From positions 3,373,001 to 3,437,000 of the forward strand of contig JBBDHG010000014.1 of the NCBI GenBank assembly GCA_037951165.1: 64,000 nt of DNA, in the 5' to 3' direction. Under the pieces are notes generated by a model that did not search any database, was not told where the DNA came from, and saw nothing but the letters and a program-made list of their open reading frames with translations. The stretch comes from Lophius americanus. Lineage: Eukaryota > Chordata > Actinopteri > Lophiiformes > Lophiidae. A program made the translations under genes and the position numbers. Every line of letters starts with the position of its first letter. The stretch's first letter is position 1. Positions 48,676-60,996 of the stretch are shown here, piece after piece.

Positions 48676-48784
48676 TTGTAACACAGTTGCATTCTGCCTA
48701 GACATCCTTTGTTTGTCACTGCATTCCAAAATCAAAGGTTTTGAAGTTTGGGTGCAGCTATCCATGGTGCTGAATCTTTAGGCC

Positions 48785-49250
48785 AGCTGTGGTCCACTGT
48801 GTTGACCAATGAGAGTGTCAAGACTGAAAAAGTCTTGCTTTGTCCACTCAATTTCCTGTCTGGTTTTGGGAAATCTTAAGTGTATTGCTGCTCTTCGAGC
48901 AATGGCTGGAAAAACATCCCACATGGCTCAGCTGAGCCATGGATGTGACAGCTCAGAGGCATCTGCAATAGGTCTTTAGAAGGAGCCAGACACAAGAACC
49001 TGGAGTGTTCCAGCAATTTTTCACAATACCAAGTATTGCATTGCATCTCTGGTTGGCAGGCTCAATCTCTTCCTTGATCTCATTGACAATATCAAGAATC
49101 AGGTGAAACTGGCAACCTGTATCTTTGAATAATTTGAGTTTCAGTTGAATAAAAAAGGATAGTCTCGCTCAAATTCGCTGAAGAGCAAGCCTGGCATTAA
49201 GATGGTTTTGTCTTATCTCAATCACTTCTGCAATGACCACTGGGATGTCT
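48785..49250 (-). pseudogene. PIF/Harbinger transposase N-terminal remnant
   Basis: Minus-strand pieces align with the N-terminal part of HARBI1-like transposases. In order they are ERDYPFLF, a NYSKIQVASFT piece ('SRYRLPR' region), RLSLPTRDAMQYLVL ('LQRPTRRSNALPV'), GTLQVLVSGSF ('QVLVALRFYATGSFQ'), PIADASELSHPWLS ('DTAGISQASMSRC'), and AIARRAAIHLRFPKTRQEIE with EWTKQDFFSL. At least three stops or shifts interrupt it and the DDE catalytic part is missing. Its orientation is opposite to the Myb-like remnant at 47671-48030. The two parts support one two-gene Harbinger element later split by V-SINEs. Confidence 0.65.
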
Positions 49251-52200
49251 GGGTGTCACAGTCCTTAAAAATGATCTTCAATTACCAACAACTCTCTTAA
49301 AAGGCAAATAATTTCATGGTAATTAAATCTGGCAAATTGTGCTCAGCGCTGTCAATACAAACATTTTTTCATAATAAGGATGATTTGCATATAAAGGGGA
49401 CAATCTTGCACCACATTTATGGTATTTAAAATAGCTTATTTAAATTCAAGCAAATAGCCCAGGAGCACCGAGATGCAATCCGCATGGCAGCACCTTCATG
49501 ACACAAGAACCTGTGTCATGGCAAGCGCTACAATATAGCGTTTGCCACTGCTCTGTGAATAAAACACATTCAATTGTACCGGTTTTGCGTCCGCAAAAGC
49601 TGCACAATCCAGTTGACAGTATGTAAAACCGGACAGTATGACAGTATGCATGTTATGAAAGCAAACTTTCATGTATAAAAGTCTTGGGGCTTTGGGTTCT
49701 GTACAAGAATACAACAACTGAAAACATGAAAATTATTAGAGACTACAATTATTTACATAGATATAAGATATAAGAAATACAAAGTAAAAGTTACATCACA
49801 CCTGTTCCTGTGTGTGTAACAACTGTGCAGCCCATCCATGTTGCCCATGTAAAACATCTCTGTTTTGAATCATTGATCATTGATTCTGCTGTTATTTATA
49901 TAGAAATCTTCTAAACTATGTAGTTATAGCATCATCATTTTCGTTCGATTTTCATTTTTATCTTTTTTAATTTTTTTAAACCAAGAAAAAATAGGATGGT
50001 GGTATACTCTGTAGTCATCAATATGACGGTCTCCCCATCAAAAATATTTTTTTTTTACATTTTGAAATTTCCATGGAGCTATAATTGTACGGTGATGTTG
50101 ATCTTGCAAACTATATGTTGTGTCTTCACCAAACTTCACACAAAAATTAATCATGACAAGTAGTTGAACTTTTGGATATTTAGATTTTTCTGTGTGTACT
50201 TTTTAGATTTTTGGATTGAAAATTGATTCATTAATTTATTATATGATTTATTATAAGTATATTATTTTCTCCATAGCAAATCCAAAACAATATTAATAAC
50301 CTCACCACAGGTTATTAATATTTGGTGAACCTTTCTTCCTGAGGCTCACCACAGGAATAAAGGATATGCCATTTATCGAGGCACTTATAGTAGAATCTAT
50401 GGAGGGAGGTCAGGGAGGATACGTCGTCTCCAGATGACTCAGTCTTGGAGTATATTTTATACTTTGTAACACAATTAATTTATCAAATAAAATTGCACAA
50501 ATCAGTAGTTTTTCATAAAAATCTAACATTGTAGTACTTTTCCATCCTTGACAATAAGAATGAGCAGTTGAATTATGCAAGCAGAGAAATGTTGTGTGTT
50601 GTTACCGAGCTAGCAGGCAAAAACATTTGAAAATGATCTGAGCGGAGCTGGTGCCTTGTGTGTAAGATCTCAGGGTATCTCATGGACCTGAGGGCAAACA
50701 GTATTGTGCATGGTGCAGAGCTCAATATAACATTCCCAGAGACAGGGCTATTTCTTAGTTATTGCAGTATGTCTATAATTATGCTCCTCTGTCAAAATGA
50801 ATAAAGAACTTACACGAAATACGGGTTCACACCCCAGACATTTTCTGCCAATTACATCATTCATTTCACCCATATCTGAGTCTTAAAGGGATTTGCCATT
50901 CTGACATTCCCTGATGGCTGTCAGACTGTGCATTGAGTTTCTGCCAAAAACCTTCCAGTTGAGAGCTGAAATATACATAACAGCTTTGTTTAGTATTTTG
51001 TTTTACCTCCATGGCAATTACATGATGTGCCAAACCACAATGTTTCATGGATACATTCTGGATAAGCAGCAAAATTGGAGTTGAAAAAATGAAAAATACT
51101 GTCTGATGTGCAGCTAACGAGATATAGGTAGGATTGGAGGTAGTCACTCCATGGAAATGCAAAAATCATGAGATGTATATAAAATAAAATGGCTTTTGGA
51201 TATCTTTGTTGCCTTAACAGATGGAATAATTTGTTAGAAGTCAGAGTGTTGCTGAAAACTTTGGGGACCTTTAGTTGCTTTGACTGTATATACGTGCACA
51301 CCAGTATCCTTGTTATTATCCAGCTTTTGTAGTATCCCGCCTTTGTATTTGAACAATTAAACACTATACCTCGATTTCAATAACCAGTTCAAGAACCTAT
51401 CCTGATTTTGATTAATCTTAAAATTCGGGCTGATATACTACCAAACAAATTGGGAAACTGTTACATGTATACATGTATACCTATATCCATATTCAACAGT
51501 TGCAGATTACTGTTCTGGTGGTTCGCGACGTAGCAGAAATACACAGAATGTCAGAAGTGGCCCATTGCTTTGTCCTGCAACTCGATATACACAAATCCTC
51601 TGACTCTTCACTTGGGAACCTCAAACTTGTTTGAAACAAAGCGATATTCCTCACAACTATCCAGTTATATTGCTGGATATTCCTGGATAAATAGACAATC
51701 TCTCATGGGATAATTGAACTAGTGCTCATTCCGTCGTTTCCTCTAGCATCACAAGCCCTTTCAGTGTTGGTAAAAGAACACTTTGTATTCCTGAGCTCCA
51801 TAATGAAGACCCTCTCCCATCCCAACATTCACACGTGTGCATCATCTTCCAGCGCTCCCTTGCTGTACAATCGCAGTGATGCACTGACAGTGGTGAACGT
51901 GAAGGCCATGTTTAATATTTCTTGTTGCGACACAAAGATATTGGCTTTATATAGTCTTAAGCATGATACATACAAACGTTGCCTGCCCTTCTATAGCCAC
52001 AGTCAAATTAATTTAAAGTGGGGTTAAAAGTTACAGAAATATCAAATTAAATTGTTGTGTTGTAAATATCACAAACACCTATACAAATAGCATTTAGAAA
52101 TCAGGACTTGGATACTAATAAATATATCATGTGTACAAGGTTATGAATAAGCAGATTTCTCCTTGTTCTATTTAAACACCATTTTCCCAAATGCCATCAA

Positions 52201-54205
52201 GGACTATCAAATGACAAAGTCATAGAAATATTAATGCTTTTTCCAATAATTTGCCAAAATACATCACTATTTGTTTTTCTCAACCAAGAGTTTGTCTCCT
52301 CAAAGGGAATTCTCTATTCCTCAGTGAGCTGCCTTTTTCTACAAAAGTATGATCGAAATTGTCTGTGACAACCGCCACTCAAACTGAACAGGCCATAATG
52401 ACAAGAGACCCAAGAACAGGCTTAATACTATTTATAAATCTCTGATATGGCAGGGTTTGCAGTAAAGTGTGAAGGAATAAGGGGTGGAGGATAGGAGGTG
52501 GGATGGTTGTGAGAAAAAAAGCTTCTTATGACCTAACTGTTCCTTCAGTCTAAACATAACCCCATGCCAAATGCAATGAGCCGTCGAATATTGTCCAGTC
52601 CCTAAAAAAGCCTTACATTTTAATCAGTCACACTGCAATTGGTATTCAATGGGATTCAGATTAAACAGACAGTTACATTTTTCTGTTTCATTTTGTGTTT
52701 ATCATCTATATGCAAACATACATGTCTCCTTCATTTCTGCATTATATGTTTATAATGTTTCAAAGGAAATATTCCTAATCCCCAAAATAGCTTTATTCTC
52801 CACTATACGATTTCACTCTTGACTCTAAGGATCCTTACTTTTCCAAGAGCACAGCAAGTATTGAGTCCTACATCATCCAGTTCTAGGAAGTCCCAAATGA
52901 TGAGCCAGATTATTGAATCACAGTTTTAGATAATACCATCAGTTACAGTTTACTTCTGAGAACAGATGCAAGCAGGGGCAATATGGCAATGTCGTGAATT
53001 TGCTAATGATAGCAGCAGACTTTTCCTCCAAATAAGCAGATGCGTTGAGGTTTGAACAGCTGTCAAACGTGATGAGCATGACACAAACGCCTGCAGTGAA
53101 AATGTGGGACTTTTCCTGTGATATATAGCGGCCTTAAAACCACCAGAACATACCATATGACAAATCGTTCTATCTAAGAAACAACCCGAAAAGCAAAACC
53201 AATAGCAGCATGGAAGCATGCAAAATATATATAAATGAGATTTAAAAATGAGTGGTGATGAAAAACAATCAATTAAATACAATGTTTTATGTATAATTAT
53301 ACTCTAAGTAGAAAATGGTGTAAATGTATACAATACAACAACAATACTATCTATTCATTCTGCCTGGCAACCTCAAATTTTACATCATTGCCATCGGTAG
53401 TAGGCTTACTAACTGAAAAAAAAAGAGAGAAAACTGTCAAAATGGATTATTTATATCATGAATAAATCATGAATGACACATTAAATGGCATTGTCCACTG
53501 ACAAAAAAGTAAAATAAAATAAACAAACACGAATCACTGACCAGAATATTTTACTGTATGTGAACAAATTACGTCACACAGGACAAGACTGCCGTGTTTG
53601 GCTGTCCGCAAATTATCTTGTTACAGACCCTGTTGAGTGAGACAACTTGTTCCACAATAAACTCTCTTAAACAAATTAATTCTCAATTGTGGGGTTTTTC
53701 AGGGAGTTTGTGGCTCTATGCACATTTATGCTTAGTTGCAGGATGGACAGGTACTTTGATGATGTGTCATGATAAAACCATCTCATTAAATTGTCAATCT
53801 GATGCTTTAACTGTTGGGTTCTCTGATCGGTTCTAATTGGAAAATAATTGTCTAGATTCATTTGTACATCCTGCTCTTGATTTGATGACTCTAAAAGAAA
53901 CATTTTGAAATGAAGAGAGCTGGAAAAAAGAAAACATAGAACAGCTATACATTATTGTTCCACGTGGAGGAGAGGTCAGTGTTCACATTGAGTTTGTACT
54001 CCATATCCACCATAAAGAACCCAAACATGTAGACCTAAAGAAAGAGATCGCATGAACCTTTTGGACCAAAGAGACAGACTTTTACCATTCCCCATAATAG
54101 AGGAGAGGAATTAATCATCACTGTTGTGATATCTGTTTATCAAGTTTGCAGTTGACAGAGACAAACAATTGGCAGCATGGTGCAGTGATAATAAATATTT
54201 GACAT
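49251..54205. other. Long stretch with no recognisable gene; one strong hairpin
   Basis: Short frames only. A perfect 14-bp hairpin lies at 50289-50322. Positions 50040-50160 (CATTTTGAAATTTCCATGGA, CACCAAACTTCACACAAAAA) recall a fish repeat but cannot be placed. Confidence 0.4.
50289..50322. repeat. Perfect 14-bp inverted repeat, 6-base loop
   Basis: AATATTAATAACCT, loop CACCAC, AGGTTATTAATATT. All 14 pairs match. It is AT-rich and not followed by a T-run. Confidence 0.95.
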
Positions 54206-54604
54206 AATGAATTTGACCTTAACATCCAGAAGACTGAAGGGATCATAATGGACTTGAGAGTTACCTTAAATATGGGGCACACACAAACCCATCCAGCTCA
54301 ATGGGCATGCTTCCATCTTCAATTCCAGGGTGTCCACATCTGTCTGTCTGTAAGTATGGTACAGTATGACAACTGTTCTGTGTGGGAAGGGAAAACACTG
54401 CAGACAGTAGTGATCACTGCCCAATACATGAGTTCTCCACTGATCATTACAAGGACATTGGCTGAGGAGGGCCCACGGAATCTTCAAGGACTCGTCTCAC
54501 CTTCACCTGTCTACCCTCGTCCCCTCTGGTAACATGGCTCTCCTTCAACCGCAGCCCTACCCTCTGTACTGCTGTGACATACCGTACTTATCATACATAC
54601 AATA
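54205..54604 (+). pseudogene. Rex1/L2-type LINE C-terminal fragment
   Basis: The plus strand reads FDLNIQKTEGIIMDL, which matches the LN-x-x-KTKEMIVDFR block after the RT active site. After a gap come KTLQTVVITAQYMSSPLII (KALQRVV-x-TAQ type) and, in another frame, IFKDSSHLHLSTLVPSG (I-x-KDSSHPSH-x-LF-x-LLPSG type). Order and spacing fit the end of a fish LINE protein with deletions and a frameshift near 54480. Confidence 0.6.
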
Positions 54605-55486
54605 TATGTATATTGCTCCTTTGTAATATCCGACAGAATTCTACCTGCAAAGCTAGTAAATTAATTTCACCCTTCTGATTCTATATACTAATCTCAATAT
54701 TGTTATAGTGTTAATACCCTTCGCTGTTATTCATACATTTTATTATTTTATACCACCGTCCTATAACTTCACATTTTGCACAGCACGCTGCGCACTACTT
54801 TTTCTTCGATCATCTGGTTGGACGCAGAAGACTGCGTGCGGTGTTGCAGATACTCAAAGAAGTATCCTTTTTTGTTTGTTTTTTCCCAAATATGTGAAAC
54901 TGTTGTGCTGATCCCAAATTATTAAAAAATGTATTCTGAGCAGCATGTTTACAGTACTTGTCACATAAACCAAAATTCTAGTGTAATATAGAACTGTGAC
55001 ACTACTATTGTTTGCCATTAAAATAGGTGATCCGGGCACATTTCTAATCTTTATTTACCTTTGTAATCATATCAGCTCTATCTAAATAGTGATTAAACCA
55101 TTGGTTAATTAATCATTAAGTGTTTAATCAGTTAGACATAATTCCAACCCCCTCATTTAGCATTTAAGCAGTTATTAAATTCAAGATAAATTATTCACGA
55201 CACATTATAATTCTTAACAACATTCTTAAGGTATTTATTAATTTTTTAGTTTCATTTTGGAATCTGAACATAGTGCACACATAGATAATATATGCTTGCC
55301 TGCAATAGTTATACATTATATTTTAATACCTATACTTCAGGGTCTTTTCTCTCCCTCGCAGCAGAAAAATTTCAGCAGCACGCAGCTAATAGCCCATGAA
55401 ATAATTTAATGAGAGAGCCTTAACTTCTTTTGTCTTATTTTATTCTATTTTATTTTATCATATTTTTTAGAGGTAGATTACTTTAT
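54605..55486. other. No recognisable feature
   Basis: AT-rich, no gene signature. Confidence 0.5.
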
Positions 55487-55546
55487 AAACTAGACTGAAC
55501 CATGCAGATCAACAAGAAACTAGACTGAACCATGCAGATCAACACG
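55487..55546 (+). repeat. 30-bp direct tandem duplication
   Basis: AAACTAGACTGAACCATGCA plus ten bases is repeated head to tail with one mismatch in the next-to-last base. Confidence 0.95.
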
Positions 55547-57321
55547 TCTTTGTGAGTTTTGATTAGATTTAAATGCACATTTAAACCTGCCAATGATCAC
55601 TTTATGGGTATAGATAGTATAGTTAATAAACTTTATGCAGTGCATAAGCAACAATGCTTTCCTTGCACTGCTTAAAAATTAGAACTAATACATGATATCA
55701 TAGTAGTCTTTAAAACAGCATTCACGGTCAATCTGCAGGACGGCTGGATCTCTTTCACCTCAAATTCCCTGCCAACGCTGCCTCTTCGGCTATGTACATG
55801 ACAATTACAAGATTAATGAACAGGGTGGATTTTTGTTCAAAGGAATTAATTGTTTCTCATTTTACTCCAATGCCCCGACAGATGAGACAATCAGGGCAGT
55901 AAACCTAGTGGCGATTCATGTCAACACAGATGCAAATGCAATTTAATAGGTGCTCAACAGGCCATAACTTCCTGTAGCCGTCTGGCCAGGCTCAGGATAT
56001 AGTGGATATGCCAAAGCCCTCTTAGAGTTATGGGAGTAAAACATTATTTTGTTGGCTTTCTCCTTCACTTGTTCTTACAGTTAGGTTGAAAGTTTTATGT
56101 ACAGCACATGCATCAATTTAATGTCTCTACATAAAGTATAACCTCTAAACTCTGTTCATTCTTGGGCTGTTCTCAGAAGAATGGTAGCCTGTATTATATT
56201 CTACCCTTGATAGTTAATAAAGACAGAAATGCTTACTCCACTGGATGTGATTTCTCAAAAGGAGAATGAGATAGTTTGATATAGTGCTAATGAAGCCTAC
56301 TAACAACTAATCATAGCAGAGAATTAGAGTGTTTCTAAACAGCCATATGGCAAATTGGGAACAGACAGCCCCCTTCCAGCCTTTATTTTCATAACAGCAG
56401 TCACATAGACAGGCAGAACTTCCCAACAGAGACCTACAACTGTATCCTTACAATGACTTTAAGTGTTAAGACTGTTGTAAATATATGAGTTGCAGACATC
56501 ACATAAGGATTTAAATCCTCATTCTGTCTGTCCTGAGGAGAACAGGCCTACTTAAATCTGTAAAATCCATAACCTTATGTTAATAATGACCCAAATTACT
56601 GTGTTTGTAAAGGAGTTGGTAGTGACAAATCTAAAAATAATTTTGGTGTCGTTTAATGTTAACTAATTGAGGGTTTATGGCCTCGACTGTTCTGGTTCCC
56701 CTTAAAGGACTAAACTCCACCATACACTACGTAGACTGCCTAAACTTACAATATTCTGACAGAGAATCTGCTGATGAGTTGCTAAGAACAAGGTATTTGT
56801 TTCAAATGTTAGTGGAGAAACCCCCCCCGTAAATGTAACTAAATGAATAACTTTATTATTATGTGTATTGAACAGCACATGTATACAACGTTGTGAAATG
56901 CACCTACTGTGCTACTGCCTATGGGTATATCATATATCAGTGGTGTTTTGCTCCTGTTACCCCCGAATGGGTACCTTTGTTATCCATACTGATTAACTTT
57001 TTTATCATAAGTGAAATACACACTTAAATACTTTTCAGAATGAACCACAACAGTTCAATCAGGAGAGACAACCGCAGGAAATAAAGAATCAATTTGGGAC
57101 TTAAGGTCCCCAGTGAAGTTGTGATCTGAGGTTATTTGATCTAAGTGGTGAGTCTCAGTTCAGATTCTGGTGGTGGTGGCTGATGACAAAATCACTTGAA
57201 ATCCGTTCTCTCAGCTGTGAAATCTGTGAACTCTCAGCAGTGATGAGGAGCTTGATGTTGCACATTACTGCAAAATGAATGAACTAAAGTATAGTTAAAA
57301 TAAAAAGAGACACAAATATAA

Positions 57322-57325
<4 letters not shown>
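55547..57325. other. No gene recognised; candidate conserved non-coding segment
   Basis: Positions about 55700-56040 are repeat-free and of balanced composition. They contain GAATTAATTG, an octamer-like ATGCAAAT and GGATTTTTGTTCAAAGG. The pattern suits a developmental enhancer, but this is only a guess from composition. Confidence 0.3.
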
Positions 57326-57379
<54 letters not shown>

Positions 57380-57474
57380 CACATATATACATATATATAT
57401 ATACATATGTATATACATATATATATATAAATATACATATATACACATATATACATATACACACATATACATAT

Positions 57475-57520
<46 letters not shown>
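57326..57520. repeat. (AT)n / (ACAT)n low-complexity array
   Basis: About 195 bases of AT dinucleotides with ACATAT interruptions in the middle and pure AT on both sides. Tyr-Ile frames across it are artefacts. Confidence 0.97.
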
Positions 57521-57524
<4 letters not shown>

Positions 57525-59226
57525 CAGAAAAAACTGAGGGCAACAAGTAAAAACAAAAAACAAAATTATGATTGAACAACCCTCCCAACATATCTTATTT
57601 TTCCACATATGACAACTGATAAAAATGGAAACGTATGTAATGTATTAAAGAAATATAGTGCGGCAACATTCCGACTGTTTAAACAGCCATCACATTAGCA
57701 GGATCCAGATTTGATTTTGATTTAGAACAAAAGAGGCCAAACAGGATGAAAAAAGGAATGCTGAGTTAATCTACCTGAGAGTTATTATCATAATGTATCT
57801 ATTGTATCATTATTTTAGCCAACTCTCGTAGAGATGGAAAAAGAGATATTAATGTTGATAAATATGTTTGTATGTGGCTTTAGATCAAATAATATAGTAT
57901 ATCTTCGGACAGGAAGTAATTAAATGTCCTTTACCTTGTCCTGGTTTTACTTTTTTGTTGTACACCCTGTATCATTGCATTCAATGTGAAATCCATAACA
58001 ATCCCTCACACAGAGAATCTTCTGAAATGTCTAGCCCGTGCCTCTACAGTGTAGGGGAATGTCAACAGCTTTCCTGTTTGAATAAGGATATCCTTCCTTT
58101 TGATCAATCTTGAACCCGTGTCTAAGACTATACCCTCCAATAAATCAATAGCCCAGATGTGTTTGTCCTGGTTCATTCCACTCTTTTGAAGCGCTTTCCA
58201 TGCGCTCCTGCCCTGAAGTGCCTTTCTTTCCCTTTACACATATAAGTTCAGTTATTACAATTTTGTTACGTTTTTTTTTTCTTTAAGACAAAATCTAAAA
58301 ACTGATGCATACAGTGTCGCCCGCTAATTTGTAATGATATATTTCACAGTATTTCTCAGTGTTTCTCGTAAGACAGTAATTCACACTACACTGTGTGTTT
58401 TGGCTTATCTAATAGGGAACAAAGGAACATTTCTGTACGCAGCACCAAGGGCTTGTTTACTGGGAATGCTACAAATTATGGTAAACCAAACACAAAGGGA
58501 ATCTGATTGAGTTGGGACAAGAATGAATTAAGTCACTGAAAACAGCAGGACTTAAGAAGTTATCATTAATTTTTTTCCATTAAGATTATTCACGCTCAGA
58601 GAAAAAACAAAAGAACAGTAATTTATTTTTTTTGGTAATATGCACAGGAAAGACATTGTAAATGCCACAATTAAAATTCCTGTACAAAACACGTTTGTTG
58701 TGGCTTTGCAATCCCTCCAGGATTAGGGTCACCATTTTTCACTATATTTGAAAGAGGTTGTTGGCTGATGACATCATCCCACAGAGAAACAAGCACCTCT
58801 ACCAATTATGACTTTCAAACTTGAAATCCCTCTGAGATCTCGGTTTGGTACTGGAATAAAGTATTAAATTACTCCCATAGTTGCCCAACTGTAATCCATT
58901 TCAAGTCACTCATCAAATGTAACTTGTATTGCCAAGCATCCCTAAGAGATGTATAGATGTATAAATCAGAACAGCTCTGCTCAGATTTTAATGTGCACAG
59001 TGGTAGAGCTGTACAAGCTCTTATTTCTGAGTTGTAGTTACACATTAATCTGCTTTTTTACTGAATAGATGTAATGAAATTATTAAATGTTCATTTTTAA
59101 TTGAAAATTTGATAAAACAAATTAAACCAATTGTTATTGATATATCTTTATCTTATATTTATATGACAACTTTTAACATCAACAATATTTGATTGCCTCT
59201 GGGGGGCAACAGAGACCCAACTTTGA
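57521..59226. other. No recognisable gene
   Basis: Mixed AT-rich sequence with frames too short to interpret and no transposon signature recognised. Confidence 0.45.
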
Positions 59227-59860
59227 ACACATTAATTCATTTATTCATTCATTAGTTCATTGTCTGTAACTGGGGGCGATAGTGGCTCAGTTGGTAGAGC
59301 GATGGTCCACTAATCTGAAGGTTGGTGGTTTGAACCCCGGCCACTGCAGTCCAGATGTCAAAGTGTCCTTGAGTGAGATACTGAACCCCAAGTTGCTCCC
59401 AATGGCTGTTCCATTGGTGTGTGAATGATGGCATGAGTGGTTACTGCTCCTGATGAGCATGTGGTGCCTTGCATGGCAGCCTCTATCATCACTGTATGAA
59501 TGTTTTTGTGAATGGGTAAATGCTGACTTTGTTGTAAAAGCGCTTTGGGTGGTTGAGAAGACTAGAAAAGCGCTGTATATGTAAAGTTAATTTAACTGCT
59601 TATCCTGTTCAGGGTCGCCAGAAGGCTGTAGCCTATCTAGCTGACACTGGGCAAGAGGCAGGTGCCAACAAAAAAACAACCATTCATTCCTTGGTGCAAT
59701 TTAAAGTTATCAACTCACCTATGTTACATGTTTAGGGACTGTGTTAGGAAGCCGCAGTTTGGAATGAATGGAAAGTCCCCAAGGTGGCATAGGTGGATTG
59801 GAACCCAGAACCTTCCTGCAGTGAGACAACTGTGCAACTCACTGCTGCCCTGAACCATCT
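59227..59860 (-). mobile_element. V-SINE, minus orientation, split by a nested SINE
   Basis: The element starts with an (ATTC)n-type tail and CATTGTCTGTAAC (59258-59270). It resumes at about 59593 with AACTGCTTATCCTGTTCAGG, then GGCTGTAGCCTATCTAGCTG, CAACCATTCATTCC, GGGACTGTGTTAGGAAGCCG, GGATTGGAACCCAGAACCTT and CACTGCTGCCCTGAACC, the tRNA-like head. The interruption at 59272-59592 is the other SINE family. Confidence 0.8.
59272..59592 (+). mobile_element. tRNA-derived SINE inserted into the V-SINE
   Basis: The head GGGGGCGATAGTGGCTCAGT contains the A box (TGGCTCAGTTGGTAGAGC). The B box lies in GGTTGGTGGTTTGAACCCC. The body has CCCCAAGTTGCTCCCAATGG and GTGTGTGAATGATGGCATGA, and the 3' end GTAAAAGCGCTTTGGGTGGT followed by AAAAGCGCTGTATATGTAAA. 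The duplicated bases TAACT lie at 59267-59271 and 59593-59597, consistent with a target-site duplication. Confidence 0.85.
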
Positions 59861-60657
59861 TAAATTTGAGATGTTAGTCAGTTACCTATTTATACATCCA
59901 GCAGATCTGAAAGACCGTTAGCATTTATCCAGAGTTGGGTCTTGAACCTGGCAAGTTCAAATCTCATAATGGCTCACTTTTGGCTCTAGTTTTGGTCCCT
60001 ATCCACTTCAGAAGGAAGTATCTGGCATTTTAGCTGATACACGCTCCAGTATATTCCCTTGTAAGTCCCCAGCTGTACCTGGCCACTGTTTGCTGTCCAG
60101 TAGTACTGTACAGTTCAGTATATTACTGAACACAGCTGCCTGTTAATGATGCCAAGAGAGTTGTGAAAATGAACTAAAACAGTAAAAATGCACGAAAAAA
60201 TTTATTTATAGAGCACCATGAACTCATAGGTAGCTGAATATTTTGGTGGCAATTGTTTCTAGTTTTAGGAAAAGTGAGTCTGCAGCCATGATCACACACT
60301 TTTCACTATTTCAATTGACACAGTATGGTGTTACTTAGACAATACTGGTTATTGAAGCTTTCAATTAACAATACATTCTTACATTTGTTGTTTATTAAAA
60401 CGTATACATTGCTGATATATTGCAGCAGTGAAGGATTGAGAAGAAGAATTGGTTGATATTTACACTTCATTTAGAGGGTTCAGACAGAGAGCTGTTTGCA
60501 TACCTTTCATGCACAAATCACACAGCAAGAGTAACTTCATTAAATGTGTCTATCAACCAGAGTGACAACAAGTGAGAAAGACACGGAGTTAAAAGCAAAT
60601 CCTACATCATTAAGAGTAATAGGTTGACAGTGTCAAATATGTTAAATCATGTTTTTT
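59861..60657. other. No recognisable gene
   Basis: AT-rich, with no clear feature. Confidence 0.5.
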
Positions 60658-60662
60658 ATTTG

Positions 60663-60991
60663 TGTTACGCACTCCTGTGGGGTTTCGCTCGGACCCAAAT
60701 GCAGACGCATACGACGTAGAGCAGGTGCAAAATATATTTATTTTCACTACAAGACATGAGAAAAAAAGGAACTGAAACACTGCAGGTTACACACAACACA
60801 CTGGTAGGGGTTGGGACGCATGACGATACAAGGACATCATGCAACGAACTGGCACAGAAGGGAAGGTAAGGACAGACTTTATACACAGACATAACGAGAC
60901 AATGAGACACAGCTGGAGGGGAAACACAGGTGAGCATGATGACCAATCACAAGACAGACACAGAGGGAGAAAGGAACACAGAGGCGTGACA
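60663..60991 (-). mobile_element. Solo LTR with 5-bp target-site duplication
   Basis: The unit begins TGTTACGC and ends GCGTGACA (TG...CA, near-inverted 8-base ends). The bases ATTTG precede it (60658-60662) and follow it (60992-60996). On the minus strand it has a TATA-like GTGTATAAAGTC and, downstream, an AATAAA in GTGAAAATAAATATATT, then CATTTGGGTCCGAGCGAAAC, the layout of a U3-R-U5 LTR. No internal gag/pol is adjacent, so it is a solo LTR. Superfamily (Gypsy-type is likely) is not proven. Confidence 0.7.
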
Positions 60992-60996
60992 ATTTG

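Noticed and set aside
57284..57608. Tyr-Ile repeat frames of about 90-98 codons, minus strand
   Set aside because: They are translations of the (AT)n array.
59272..59345. Genuine tRNA gene
   Set aside because: A and B boxes are present, but the sequence continues as a SINE with a target duplication and does not fold as a complete tRNA.
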